From a virus: DNA of 64,000 nt. The number at the start of each line of letters is the position of its first letter. Position 1 is the first letter of the stretch. Where the stretch lies: positions 1 through 64,000 of the IMG/VR virus record IMGVR_UViG_3300027850_000003, one strand, 5' to 3'. Position numbers and translations under genes: made by a program. This document shows positions 32,208-39,535 of this stretch, piece by piece. Below the pieces are notes generated by a model. That model saw nothing but the letters and a program-made list of their open reading frames with translations, did no database searches and was not told where the DNA came from.

Positions 32208-32588
32208 TTAGCGGAGAATTAAATTGTAATCATTATCAAACAATGGAACAAACTCATCCCAGTAAATTAATGGATCTAGTCTGCCCCATAAAAGCTTCTC
32301 CCAATTCTTCTCAGTTCTATAATAATTAATTTCAGAGTAAAATTTAGCTTCTCTCACTGCAAGATTAAAACTAAACTTACAATCTTCTTTCCATTCTTTT
32401 ACTTGCTTAGTATTATTGATTCTCCTCATTGCTGTTAATCGCCCTTCAGTAAAATAAGGAGCTTCCAAATATTGAATTTGACATACTTCAGGAATATCTG
32501 AATTTGGATATAGCTCTACTAAAGCTAATGTGTTGGAATTGAGTCTTAAGAATCGGTACTTAACTGGTACTATCATAAAAACCTCCAA
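32208..32588 (-). CDS. Hypothetical protein, 126 aa
   Basis: Not recognised. Beta-rich N-terminus (VPVKYRFLRLNSNTLALVEL) and an aromatic C-terminus (YYRTEKNWEKLLWGRLDPLI). Good GGAGG ribosome site before the ATG at 32588. Confidence 0.55.
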   Translation of the reverse strand: MEVFMIVPVKYRFLRLNSNTLALVELYPNSDIPEVCQIQYLEAPYFTEGRLTAMRRINNTKQVKEWKEDCKFSFNLAVREAKFYSEINYYRTEKNWEKLLWGRLDPLIYWDEFVPLFDNDYNLILR

Positions 32589-32610
32589 AGAGAAAAGAAA
32601 TTTAACGAGA

Positions 32611-32979
32611 CTATACTTTTTCCTTAATTACTCTAATTTTTCCATCAGAACCTAAATAACTAAAAACCTCCCATTGTGAAGTAGAAGAGCAGTTTACCAA
32701 TACTCCTAAGTTGTTTAAAACTCTTTCTTCCCAATCAGAGTACAAATCATTAAGAGAAATAGTAAGACTGTCATTAACTGAAATATCACTAACATCCTCT
32801 AACGGTGCTACATACACCTTTTCAGTAAAAATAATAGTAATATTGACACTAATATCTTGCTCTATTAGGGGATAAATGTCTCTTGGACTTTCCACTACTG
32901 CATCCCATCCTCCTGTTATCCAATGCCCTTGTAGTATCCTAGACTCATCTAAAGCTTTCTGGACATTAATTAAGGTCAT
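32611..32979 (-). CDS. Hypothetical protein, 122 aa
   Basis: Not recognised. Beta-rich, acidic (SVNITIIFTEKVYVAPLEDV, ISLNDLYSDWEERVLNNLG). No membrane segment. Precedes the 126-aa gene with 22 nt between them. Confidence 0.5.
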   Translation of the reverse strand: MTLINVQKALDESRILQGHWITGGWDAVVESPRDIYPLIEQDISVNITIIFTEKVYVAPLEDVSDISVNDSLTISLNDLYSDWEERVLNNLGVLVNCSSTSQWEVFSYLGSDGKIRVIKEKV

Positions 32980-33045
32980 AATTTTCTTTGATAGTAAGAG
33001 TGAGCTTTCATTGTTCTAATAATCTGCACATCTAAATAAAAGAAT

Positions 33046-33094
33046 ACTCGTACTAATTGTTTCTAACTAATACGAGCAAATTTTATTTTTTTTC
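33046..33094. terminator. Hairpin terminator between 32979 and 33110 genes
   Basis: CTCGTA / TACGAG stem (33047-33052 and 33071-33076) with an imperfect inner extension; a strong T-rich run follows on the plus strand and a weaker one on the minus strand. For the minus-strand gene 33110-33478 it lies 30 nt after the stop. Confidence 0.55.
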
Positions 33095-33109
33095 TTTAAA
33101 CCTTAAGAG

Positions 33110-33478
33110 CTAAGAACCAAATCCTAACTCAATTGCATTCTCAATAATAGGGAGAAAGTCTAGAGGATACGCAGCAACATGAGCGGTTTGTTGTTTTCCA
33201 CTTTTATCAACATAGCGTTTAATAGCTTGAGCAGGTTTTTTACCAGTTAGATTTCTATATCCTACTGCAATGTCCGGTACACCATTTTCAAAAGTACGCC
33301 GATCGTCCTCAAACCCAAGCTCTGTAAGCATTTCAACTAGCTTTTTTGACATCTGCTGAACGTCCAAATTACTTCGAGAAATACCTAGTAGCTGACACAA
33401 TCCGTATTTTGTAATACTTCCTTTTCCTTCTTTATCTACTGATATTTCTGACCGAATACCTTTAAGCACTTCTACCAT
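33110..33478 (-). CDS. Hypothetical protein with helix-turn-helix-like N-terminus, 122 aa
   Basis: The segment GSITKYGLCQLLGISRSNLD (about 19-38) is consistent with a helix-turn-helix, followed by a helical MSKKLVEMLTELGFE and a basic stretch KKPAQAIKRYVDKSGKQQ. The C-terminal part is hydrophobic (PLDFLPIIENAIELGFG). A transcription or replication regulator is possible. Base composition is richer in G+C than neighbours. Confidence 0.45.
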   Translation of the reverse strand: MVEVLKGIRSEISVDKEGKGSITKYGLCQLLGISRSNLDVQQMSKKLVEMLTELGFEDDRRTFENGVPDIAVGYRNLTGKKPAQAIKRYVDKSGKQQTAHVAAYPLDFLPIIENAIELGFGS

Positions 33479-33592
33479 TTGAGAATTTAAATTAGAAAGT
33501 CATTATTTTTATTTGTTTTAATTGTTCTACTTTATTCTAATTGATAACAGCAGATTTGTCAAGCAACTTCTAAAAAATACCTATTAAATCTA

Positions 33593-33982
33593 CTACCAAT
33601 CACAATCATCTCTACTACACTTAATACCTTCAGGATTATACTTATTACACTTAGTACAAATATAAAGGTTATTAATAACTTCTAAGGCTTGAGTAGCAGT
33701 AATAGATGCGTTCATTTCACCTTGTTTTAAAGGGATTATTTGTCTATCATCTACTTTATTAATAAATTTTTTTACCCAATCAGGGTTATCTATCGCCTTA
33801 AATATTTTAGTATTCAAAAAATGAGTACACCCAAAATCTAAGGAAAATATATCATCTCTTTTACCTTTAATACAGTTAAAGATAGGGCAACCTACAAGTC
33901 TGCGTTGCTCCCCTACTATCTCATCTTCACTTTTACTTTTCAACCAAGATTTGAACTCGTCTAATGTCAAGGGATAGCTCAT
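33593..33982 (-). CDS. Hypothetical zinc-ribbon-containing protein, 129 aa
   Basis: C-terminal CTKCNKYNPEGIKCSRDDC: a C-x2-C ... C-x4-C arrangement (about 108-126), likely a zinc ribbon. Two more Cys pairs in VGCPIFNC may bind a second metal or an iron-sulfur cluster. Function unknown. Confidence 0.55.
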   Translation of the reverse strand: MSYPLTLDEFKSWLKSKSEDEIVGEQRRLVGCPIFNCIKGKRDDIFSLDFGCTHFLNTKIFKAIDNPDWVKKFINKVDDRQIIPLKQGEMNASITATQALEVINNLYICTKCNKYNPEGIKCSRDDCDW

Positions 33983-34001
33983 AGTATTTTTCCTCTAAGA
34001 G

Positions 34002-34475
34002 TTAAACGTAAACTTCTATGTCAAATAAGCAATCTTTAAATGTATCTGTAATTACTTCAATAACTTTTTCTCTATTCAATCCGCCTTGTCCACATCCTAT
34101 AAGAGGTACAGCTAACAAAGGAGACGGGTACTCATTATTAGGGAATATACTTATAATATCTATTACTAGCTGGGCTAATCCTTTTTCTATCCAATCTATT
34201 TTTGAGGGCTTCCTCCAATCTTCTTTAGTACAAAAATTAATGATACGTCTATCTCCTTTTAAGTAGTCTTCTACTTTAGGATAATAAAATAATAAATCAC
34301 CTCCTTTAGGACTAGAAGAGGAACAGAAAGACTTATAAAATTTAAAGTTCTCAGGAAATCGTTGTTTCATCTCAAGAGCTAACCCTTTTCCCATAACCCC
34401 TTTAGTATTAACTGGGTTAATTAAATAGTTAGCCGTCGAACTAAATATGTCTTGATCTTTCTTAAATATAATCAT
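34002..34475 (-). CDS. Macrodomain protein (DarG/TARG1-like)
   Basis: 157 residues, a lone macrodomain. Family features: YLINPVNTKGVMGKGLALEM (about 17-36) with the ADP-ribose-binding Asn and Lys-Gly loop, FPENFKFYKSFC, and LLAVPLIGCGQGGLN (about 118-132), the second ligand loop. DarG-type macrodomains remove ADP-ribose from DNA; TARG1 types act on proteins. In a phage this could undo DarT-like or other ADP-ribosylating defence, by inference. Overlaps the upstream gene by 14 nt. Confidence 0.85.
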   Translation of the reverse strand: MIIFKKDQDIFSSTANYLINPVNTKGVMGKGLALEMKQRFPENFKFYKSFCSSSSPKGGDLLFYYPKVEDYLKGDRRIINFCTKEDWRKPSKIDWIEKGLAQLVIDIISIFPNNEYPSPLLAVPLIGCGQGGLNREKVIEVITDTFKDCLFDIEVYV

Positions 34476-34743
34476 AGAAGTAATCCTCCATTAATTCTTT
34501 AGTAGTTATCTCGTTTACAAGACTCTCAATTTTATAACTTCCTGCTTTACTATCCTTGCTTATGAAGTTACTAGGATTATTCTTAAACAATCTATTATTA
34601 AGAGCTTGAGTCCCATTTTTGTATAACATATCAAGGGATAAGTTTTTCCCGGTCTCTACTCCTAATAGTGGTCTGTTTCTCTTAAGACTTTTGATTGTCT
34701 CGGAGATTTTATTGATTCTTTTTTCTGGTACTTTATGTCTCAT
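34462..34743 (-). CDS. Hypothet. basic protein, 93 aa
   Basis: Not recognised. Basic, Asn- and Lys-rich (KISETIKSLKRNRPLLGVET, NNRLFKNNPSNFISKDSKAG). It ends inside the start of the macrodomain gene (14-nt overlap), so the two are co-translated and may act together. Confidence 0.5.
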   Translation of the reverse strand: MRHKVPEKRINKISETIKSLKRNRPLLGVETGKNLSLDMLYKNGTQALNNRLFKNNPSNFISKDSKAGSYKIESLVNEITTKELMEDYFYDYI

Positions 34744-34795
34744 GAGTTTTCTCCTAGAGTTTAGTAGCTAAAGTGTCAATTAATTAGATATAGTC

Positions 34796-34966
34796 TCAAT
34801 GATTGTAAGGGTAAAGTTGATTAACTAATAGGAGTAAAATTGCGCCTACCAATATTTGAGATAAACTACTAATCGAATAATTTCTAATGATAGAGTTAAT
34901 GGTTCTATCACTTATTCCAAAAGTTAATAAAAATACAACTAACCACCAGCATTGAAGCTTACTCAT
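34796..34966 (-). CDS. Small membrane protein, 56 aa
   Basis: ATG at 34964-34966 overlaps the end of the 103-aa gene by 8 nt (ATGAGTAA). Two hydrophobic segments, LQCWWLVVFLLTFGI and SSLSQILVGAILLLLVNQLY, separated by a polar basic loop, predict a two-helix membrane protein. A holin-like role cannot be shown; it is too far from any lysis gene seen. Confidence 0.6.
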   Translation of the reverse strand: MSKLQCWWLVVFLLTFGISDRTINSIIRNYSISSLSQILVGAILLLLVNQLYPYNH

Positions 34967-35270
34967 ACAAACCTACTTTATTAGGAAAGATTATTTCTAA
35001 TTGATTATATAAATTTTTTGCTACTTCTTCTATTGCTACTGTTCTAGAAAGTTCAAAATTCCAATCTTGTAGATGTTTGCTATTCTCTGCTAAAAAAGTG
35101 CCTTCTACTTCCCAACTATATTCCCACAAAAATTTTGCTAAGAGATTAAGCTCCTCTTTAGTAAGTCTTAGCTTCCCTCCTATAGATACTTGGATATAAT
35201 ATTCTTCAAGTTGAATATCGTCATGAATCTTAATTAATATTTTGTTGTACTTATCCATAAGATTATTCAT
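34959..35270 (-). CDS. Hypothetical protein, 103 aa
   Basis: Not recognised. Helical with acidic and aromatic residues (LLAKFLWEYSWEVEGTFLAE). Overlaps ruvC-like gene by 8 nt upstream and the 56-aa membrane gene downstream. A Met four codons in (MDKYNK) is an alternative start. Confidence 0.5.
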   Translation of the reverse strand: MNNLMDKYNKILIKIHDDIQLEEYYIQVSIGGKLRLTKEELNLLAKFLWEYSWEVEGTFLAENSKHLQDWNFELSRTVAIEEVAKNLYNQLEIIFPNKVGLYE

Positions 35271-35724
35271 CTTTAGTATCCACTAAATAAAGACCAATCG
35301 CATCAATAGTATCTAACTCTTTTTTAGGAATTTTAGATACATCCATTTTTTTAGCTACCCAAAACCTAACCTCATCTTTACTAGCATTTCCTTTTCCGGT
35401 TAACCTAAGTTTCATAGTCTTGGGGGAAATAGTTCGATAAATAGAATTAGTTAGGTAACATTCAAGCTCTACTATACCAACTACCTTAGATAGATTAGAA
35501 CCATTAAGTCCAGCTAATACGGGTAATTCAACTAAACAATCTTCTATCTTATGTTCAGAAAACAGATTAGATAGAAAAACCTTAATAGAATTTAATCTTT
35601 CACCATTACTTTCTTTAGGAGTAGTAGTGAATGTTCCGTATTTGATTAGTTCGTTATTACTGGATATTGCCCAACCTAATCGAGTAAATCCTATATCGAG
35701 GTAAATATTTGAGATATCAGTCAT
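35263..35724 (-). CDS. RuvC-like Holliday junction resolvase
   Basis: 153 residues, the length of RuvC and of phage resolvases. Catalytic carboxylates: D10 in IYLDIGFTRLGWA, E66 in LVELPV, and D138 with D141 in KELDTIDAIGL. The LTGKGNASKDEVRFWV helix matches the family (GKGRASKEEV). It cuts four-way DNA junctions during recombination and before packaging. Its start codon and ribosome site are inside a perfect inverted repeat (35719-35756). Confidence 0.85.
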   Translation of the reverse strand: MTDISNIYLDIGFTRLGWAISSNNELIKYGTFTTTPKESNGERLNSIKVFLSNLFSEHKIEDCLVELPVLAGLNGSNLSKVVGIVELECYLTNSIYRTISPKTMKLRLTGKGNASKDEVRFWVAKKMDVSKIPKKELDTIDAIGLYLVDTKDE

Positions 35725-35756
35725 GCTACAACCTTTTTTCTTATCATAGCATGACT
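35719..35756 (-). promoter_or_regulatory. Inverted repeat that locks the resolvase start codon
   Basis: AGTCATGCTA at 35719-35728 and its exact complement TAGCATGACT at 35747-35756 form a 10-bp stem. On the minus strand the second arm carries the ATG of the resolvase gene (TAGC ATG ACT) and the 18-nt loop carries its AAAAAAGG Shine-Dalgarno. So the leader can fold into a hairpin that blocks initiation; it may be a target for a temperature, protein or autoregulatory switch. Confidence 0.7.
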
Positions 35757-35793
35757 TAAAAATCTACTAGCTATCACTTAAATGAAACAGACT

Positions 35794-35822
35794 GTAAACC
35801 TGTTATTGTCGTTAAGGTTTAC
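35794..35822 (-). promoter_or_regulatory. Intergenic 7-bp hairpin
   Basis: GTAAACC and GGTTTAC flank a 15-nt loop, 2 nt after the stop of the 35825 gene. It lacks a T run on the minus strand, so it could be an mRNA-stabilising end or weak terminator. Confidence 0.5.
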
Positions 35823-35824
35823 TA

Positions 35825-36478
35825 TTAGAAATGGAACTCTCTTTCAAACTTTTCTCCTGTCTTTAAGTTCATTACTCTTTTAATTTTTGGTTTAGTTTTT
35901 TGTTTGCTAATAAGGGTAACTTCCATTGTTTCCCTATAAACACATTTAGGTACTTCCTCAAAAAAGAGTCTGTTTTTACCTCTACCTAGATATTCATTAG
36001 ACTTTATGGTATAAGTTCCTTTGCATCCTGGAAAAACTACTACATCCCCTGTTTCTAAATTTCTTACTAATTTAGTCTCAGGAAATTCTTCAACCTTAGA
36101 CTCTACTGAACTCATCTTCCTCTCAAAATATAGCTTTTTTACATCATTGAGACTAATATCGAAAACCCCATAGAACAGAGCATGAGCCTCAACTAACTGC
36201 TGTCTTAGTTCAAGCGGACTCCAATCATTCTTCTCTTCTTTTCCTGCTAAGTCATCAAGATAAACACAAAGTTGGTCTAACATATTATCCTCTTTTTTAC
36301 TACCTAAATATGTGAATTGCTCTGTATCACCATAAAGCCTAGAAGCATTCATACCTTCATAATAAATTTCAGTTGCTGCATCTGCATACATCTTCACGCT
36401 CCTTACTGTACAAACACTTTTACTATATGGAGGATTTACTACATCTCCTACTTTCAATTCACTAGCTCTTATAGTCAT
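35825..36478 (-). CDS. Hypothetical protein with two small-barrel-like repeats, 217 aa
   Basis: Residues 5-50 (LKVGDVVNPPYSKSVCTVRS then an aromatic tail) and 135-180 (LETGDVVVFPGCKGTYTIKS) share the L.(V/T)GDVV.PP..K outline of SH3/KOW-like barrels. A helical linker lies between. The end is basic (KTKPKIKRVMNLKTGEKFER). RNA binding is possible. The leader carries the conserved TTAAAC motif at 36504-36526. Confidence 0.5.
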   Translation of the reverse strand: MTIRASELKVGDVVNPPYSKSVCTVRSVKMYADAATEIYYEGMNASRLYGDTEQFTYLGSKKEDNMLDQLCVYLDDLAGKEEKNDWSPLELRQQLVEAHALFYGVFDISLNDVKKLYFERKMSSVESKVEEFPETKLVRNLETGDVVVFPGCKGTYTIKSNEYLGRGKNRLFFEEVPKCVYRETMEVTLISKQKTKPKIKRVMNLKTGEKFEREFHF

Positions 36479-36503
36479 TGTGATTTCTCCTAAGTAAATT
36501 GGT

Positions 36504-36526
36504 AATAGTTTAACGTCATTACGGAC
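36504..36526 (-). promoter_or_regulatory. Conserved leader sequence with possible MTLNY leader peptide (copy 1)
   Basis: GTCCGTAATGACGTTAAACT plus three more bases are shared with 49024-49046 with one mismatch. Read from its ATG it gives MTLNYYQFT and a stop overlapping the ribosome site of the next gene. The other copy starts MTLNYSVHLPLRRII in frame with its gene. The two genes are otherwise unrelated, so the block may be a leader-peptide regulator or promoter-proximal repeat. Confidence 0.5.
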
Positions 36527-36533
36527 AAAGAAC

Positions 36534-37649
36534 TTACTTTTTGCTATCGTAATGTTGATTCATTACTTTACAACTAAGATTATTACTATCTAACGTTCTT
36601 ACTATTATACCTTCCACTGCCCAGTTATCATTTATCTCATAATCATTAAAAATACCTTCAGCAATTTCTACTAAATGATTGTAGTCTTTAGGGAAAATTT
36701 GAGTATAAGTGACGTACTCTAGTTCTAATTCTTTACAGATGGATTCTACTTCTTTAGGTAGTAGTTTAGTAGCATAGCCACCACTTAAATCTAAATCATC
36801 TATTCCAAATATTGATAATCCTGATTTTAGTTTAGAGTGTGGATTTTGTTTATTACCAGAACCTTTAGTTACTTCCGACCCATATATCTCACCTCTAAAA
36901 GCTAACTGTCTGTTATACCTTAAGGCTTTTTCGTATAGCCCTGTAGAATGTGCAAGTTTGACCCATCTATCTTCATTACTTGGATTATCTGCATCTTTCT
37001 TTTCTAATACTCTACTGCACACACCTACTGTTAGCCCACTTTCTTTCTCTTTAACATACAGAGAAAAACTAGAACCATCTATCTTTAAGGAATAACCAAT
37101 AGACTCCCCCGATTCAATAAGCCTATTAATATAAGATTTGAGATTTGCGCTGTTTTCTTCGTCAGTTTTATATAGAAATCCTGGTAGATTACCTTTAGTA
37201 TTACCAGTACCAAATTTTTCAGGTTCTTCATACTTAGTAATATTTAAAAACTCAGCTAAGTCATTCACATCTTCAGGAATATCTACTTCATTTTCAGGTA
37301 AAAGAATACCATTTGAATAAATAACGTCGCTACTATTCTCCTTAGTAAAGTTAAATTTAATAGCTCTAATCCTATTATTTCTGCCTAGTTTAGATTTTTT
37401 AGGATCACCATTAGGAGTTATAAAGCTACTAAATAGTTTCGTATCAGGAACACAGTAGTCAGGTTGAATATATAGCGCTTTATCTCCAATCTGATATAAA
37501 TCTTTTTGAGACACTACATTGAACCCACATTCCTCCCCATTAAGGAATGAGAAATTAATTAGTTCTATATTTGTAGCTTCTTCTCCCGTTCCTTTCTTAA
37601 TTAGTGGGTATTTAACAGTGATAGTTACAATTTCTACTGGATTAATCAT
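36534..37649 (-). CDS. RNA ligase (Rnl5/DraRnl-type)
   Basis: 371 residues, larger than T4 Rnl2-type cores because of an N-terminal OB-like module (residues about 1-120), a hallmark of the Deinococcus DraRnl/Rnl5 group. Nucleotidyl-transferase motifs: motif I K189-I-D-G-S in YSLKIDGSS, motif Ia GVCSR, motif IIIa RGEIYGSE, IFGIDDL (motif III region), motif IV AVEGIIVR, motif V LSCKVMN. It joins 3'-OH/5'-phosphate RNA ends using ATP. With the Thg1-like enzyme it suggests RNA repair. Overlaps the 95-aa gene by 4 nt. Confidence 0.85.
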   Translation of the reverse strand: MINPVEIVTITVKYPLIKKGTGEEATNIELINFSFLNGEECGFNVVSQKDLYQIGDKALYIQPDYCVPDTKLFSSFITPNGDPKKSKLGRNNRIRAIKFNFTKENSSDVIYSNGILLPENEVDIPEDVNDLAEFLNITKYEEPEKFGTGNTKGNLPGFLYKTDEENSANLKSYINRLIESGESIGYSLKIDGSSFSLYVKEKESGLTVGVCSRVLEKKDADNPSNEDRWVKLAHSTGLYEKALRYNRQLAFRGEIYGSEVTKGSGNKQNPHSKLKSGLSIFGIDDLDLSGGYATKLLPKEVESICKELELEYVTYTQIFPKDYNHLVEIAEGIFNDYEINDNWAVEGIIVRTLDSNNLSCKVMNQHYDSKK

Positions 37650-37933
37650 TTTTTGTACTCAGTTCTTAATCTAAAAAACTCTTCTAACTCCTCAATATAA
37701 TTCACTACACTAAACAAGAATAATGAATTAAGAGCCTCATCTTCTCCATGTCTGTCTTCTGATAACTTCCATGCTAAACATATAGTAGCTAATGAAACAT
37801 CTCGGTATAATAGATCATCATAAAATCTAACTTTGAGTTTATCAATTAGTCCTGCTTTCTTCTCTAGTGGAGTAGGTTCTTCTAAATCAACTTCATAAGC
37901 ACCCGACTCGATTAAGTCTTTTACTGTCAACAT
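37646..37933 (-). CDS. Hypothetical protein, 95 aa
   Basis: Not recognised. Acidic helical protein with VKDLIESGAYEVDLEEPTPL and ATICLAWKLSEDRHGEDEAL. Overlaps the RNA ligase start by 4 nt, so it is translationally coupled to the ligase. Confidence 0.55.
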   Translation of the reverse strand: MLTVKDLIESGAYEVDLEEPTPLEKKAGLIDKLKVRFYDDLLYRDVSLATICLAWKLSEDRHGEDEALNSLFLFSVVNYIEELEEFFRLRTEYKK

Positions 37934-37963
37934 AATAGTAAATTAAGAATTGAATAGTTTATT

Positions 37964-38152
37964 TCAAGGTAACTCTGAAGAAATTACTTTAGCATTGTCT
38001 TTGTTGGTGGTGGCTTCTAAAAGCTTAAAAACCTTACCAGTAAAGAGTTGTAGATTTTTAAGTAGCTCTCTATTGGTAGGCTCGTTAACTCGGAGTAATT
38101 AAACTACCCCCCCACGTAAATCTGATGGTAATTTTTTTTCTATTATTGGCAT
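37964..38152 (-). pseudogene. Small gene split by one in-frame TAA
   Basis: The frame from ATG 38150-38152 reads MPIIEKKLPSDLRGGVV, then TAA at 38099-38101, then 44 further codons (LLRVNEPTNRELLKNLQLF, TGKVFKLLEATTNKDNAKVI, SSELP) and TGA. Both parts look protein-like and lie in the same frame without any indel. A G7 tract (38105-38111) precedes the TAA. So this is a recent nonsense mutation, a readthrough site or a sequence error. No proper ribosome site precedes the ATG. Confidence 0.45.
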
Positions 38153-38232
38153 CCTATAAACGAGTAAAACTCTTACCTACAGAAGGTTCTAGACTTTTAA
38201 ATATACTTTTATTGGCAGGGCTTCAAGTCGTT

Positions 38233-39114
38233 TTAATCTTCTTCTTCAAAAACATTGTCTACTGACTCGCTTAGCTTTAAAAGTTCATCTACCTCTTCTT
38301 CTTCTTCTTCTTCTGAGTAATCATTTGACTCCACTACTCTTTCCTCAATAAAACTATTGCCTACTATAATAGGAAATTCAATAATATTTATAGTTAGAGT
38401 CTTATTACAAGAGATAACTGAGTAATTAAAATCTCCGTAGTCATCGTAATACCCATAAGTAGCGTGAAGAATCCTATAAAAAGAGTCTTGAGAGTTATAT
38501 TTAATTGATATAGGTATATTGAAAGGTTCAGTATCCTCAGCACTGTTTACATCTATTTTCTCTACAAACTCTAATATAGTTTTATCTAGTTCTTGTAAAT
38601 CTCTTAAGGGTAATTCTAAGATATACTTCTTAGCTACTGGTTTCTCTTTCTTTTGTCTTTTCTTAGGGGTGGGTTTTTCAGTTTCTTCTATATCAATATT
38701 CTTGATAGGTTTAGAGATAGTATCTTCAAAAATTATATGAAGTTTATCTATAAATATGTTAAGTTCAATAGGAGCTTTTTTAGCACTTAATACTCTCAGG
38801 AAATCTATAGTAGCTAATGGTAATTCTTTTGTTACCTCTATAGGTTGAAATTTACACCTAAGAGTAATAGAAATAAGTGCTGAATCTAGCAAGTAATATA
38901 GCTCACACTCACTATTTTTTACTTCAATCGCACAAGCCTTAAGAGATTTATTAATACCTAAATCATCTAGTCGGAAGAATTCTTTATAATCTCTAGGGTC
39001 TAAGAGTTCAACAATGCTGTTATCAGGAGTCTCATTACCTAATAGATAGTCTGTAACTTGACCTACTTCTAATTCTTCAATCTTCTTAGTTATGGATTCC
39101 AGTACAGTAGCCAT
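38233..39114 (-). CDS. Hypothetical protein with acidic tail, 293 aa
   Basis: Not recognised. Two similar-looking alpha/beta halves (about 1-125 and 165-265) around a basic linker KPTPKKRQKKEKPVAKK, and a strongly acidic C-terminus (EEEEEEEVDEL). An acidic tail and a two-part layout recall single-strand-binding or clamp-like phage proteins, but this is speculation. Confidence 0.5.
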   Translation of the reverse strand: MATVLESITKKIEELEVGQVTDYLLGNETPDNSIVELLDPRDYKEFFRLDDLGINKSLKACAIEVKNSECELYYLLDSALISITLRCKFQPIEVTKELPLATIDFLRVLSAKKAPIELNIFIDKLHIIFEDTISKPIKNIDIEETEKPTPKKRQKKEKPVAKKYILELPLRDLQELDKTILEFVEKIDVNSAEDTEPFNIPISIKYNSQDSFYRILHATYGYYDDYGDFNYSVISCNKTLTINIIEFPIIVGNSFIEERVVESNDYSEEEEEEEVDELLKLSESVDNVFEEED

Positions 39115-39115
39115 A

Positions 39116-39535
39116 TTAGCAGATTATAAATTTACTGACGTGTTCAAAATTAATATCAACTTTACTTAGAACTAATTTTTGATATTTAACAGGAAGTTCT
39201 GAATAATCTCTAGTCCTAATAATCGCACTAAGAAGATTAAAAGGAAAAAATAAGTGCTTTGTAGGTTGCTGAGTAGCTTTAAATTTTTCATCTTCAAAAT
39301 AGAGTTTAATATAACTTTCAAACGTAACTTTCCATTCTAGTTCTATTCCCTCTTTCATAATATATTGCCAAATCATCTTATCAATTTGAACAAACACGAA
39401 CCTAGTAAGAATATCTTCAGGTAAAAAGTCAGCAGTTAAATTTATGCAAGTACCTGTTTTAGCGAATACTCTTTGATTAGGAGTTAAAAATTGCCAGAGC
39501 TGTCTATCTTGTTTAGTTTTTAGTTTTAGACTCAT
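39116..39535 (-). CDS. Hypothetical protein, 139 aa
   Basis: Not recognised. Basic start (LKLKTKQDRQLWQFLTPNQR), aromatic and hydrophobic body (FVFVQIDKMIWQYIMKEGIE). It overlaps the end of the GIY-YIG gene by 23 nt, so the endonuclease may have inserted just upstream of it. Confidence 0.5.
   Translation of the reverse strand: MSLKLKTKQDRQLWQFLTPNQRVFAKTGTCINLTADFLPEDILTRFVFVQIDKMIWQYIMKEGIELEWKVTFESYIKLYFEDEKFKATQQPTKHLFFPFNLLSAIIRTRDYSELPVKYQKLVLSKVDINFEHVSKFIIC

Noticed and set aside
32105-32329. 74-codon plus-strand frame
   Set aside because: Overlaps the supported minus-strand gene at 32208-32588, has no ribosome site and its product looks like a reverse-strand shadow.
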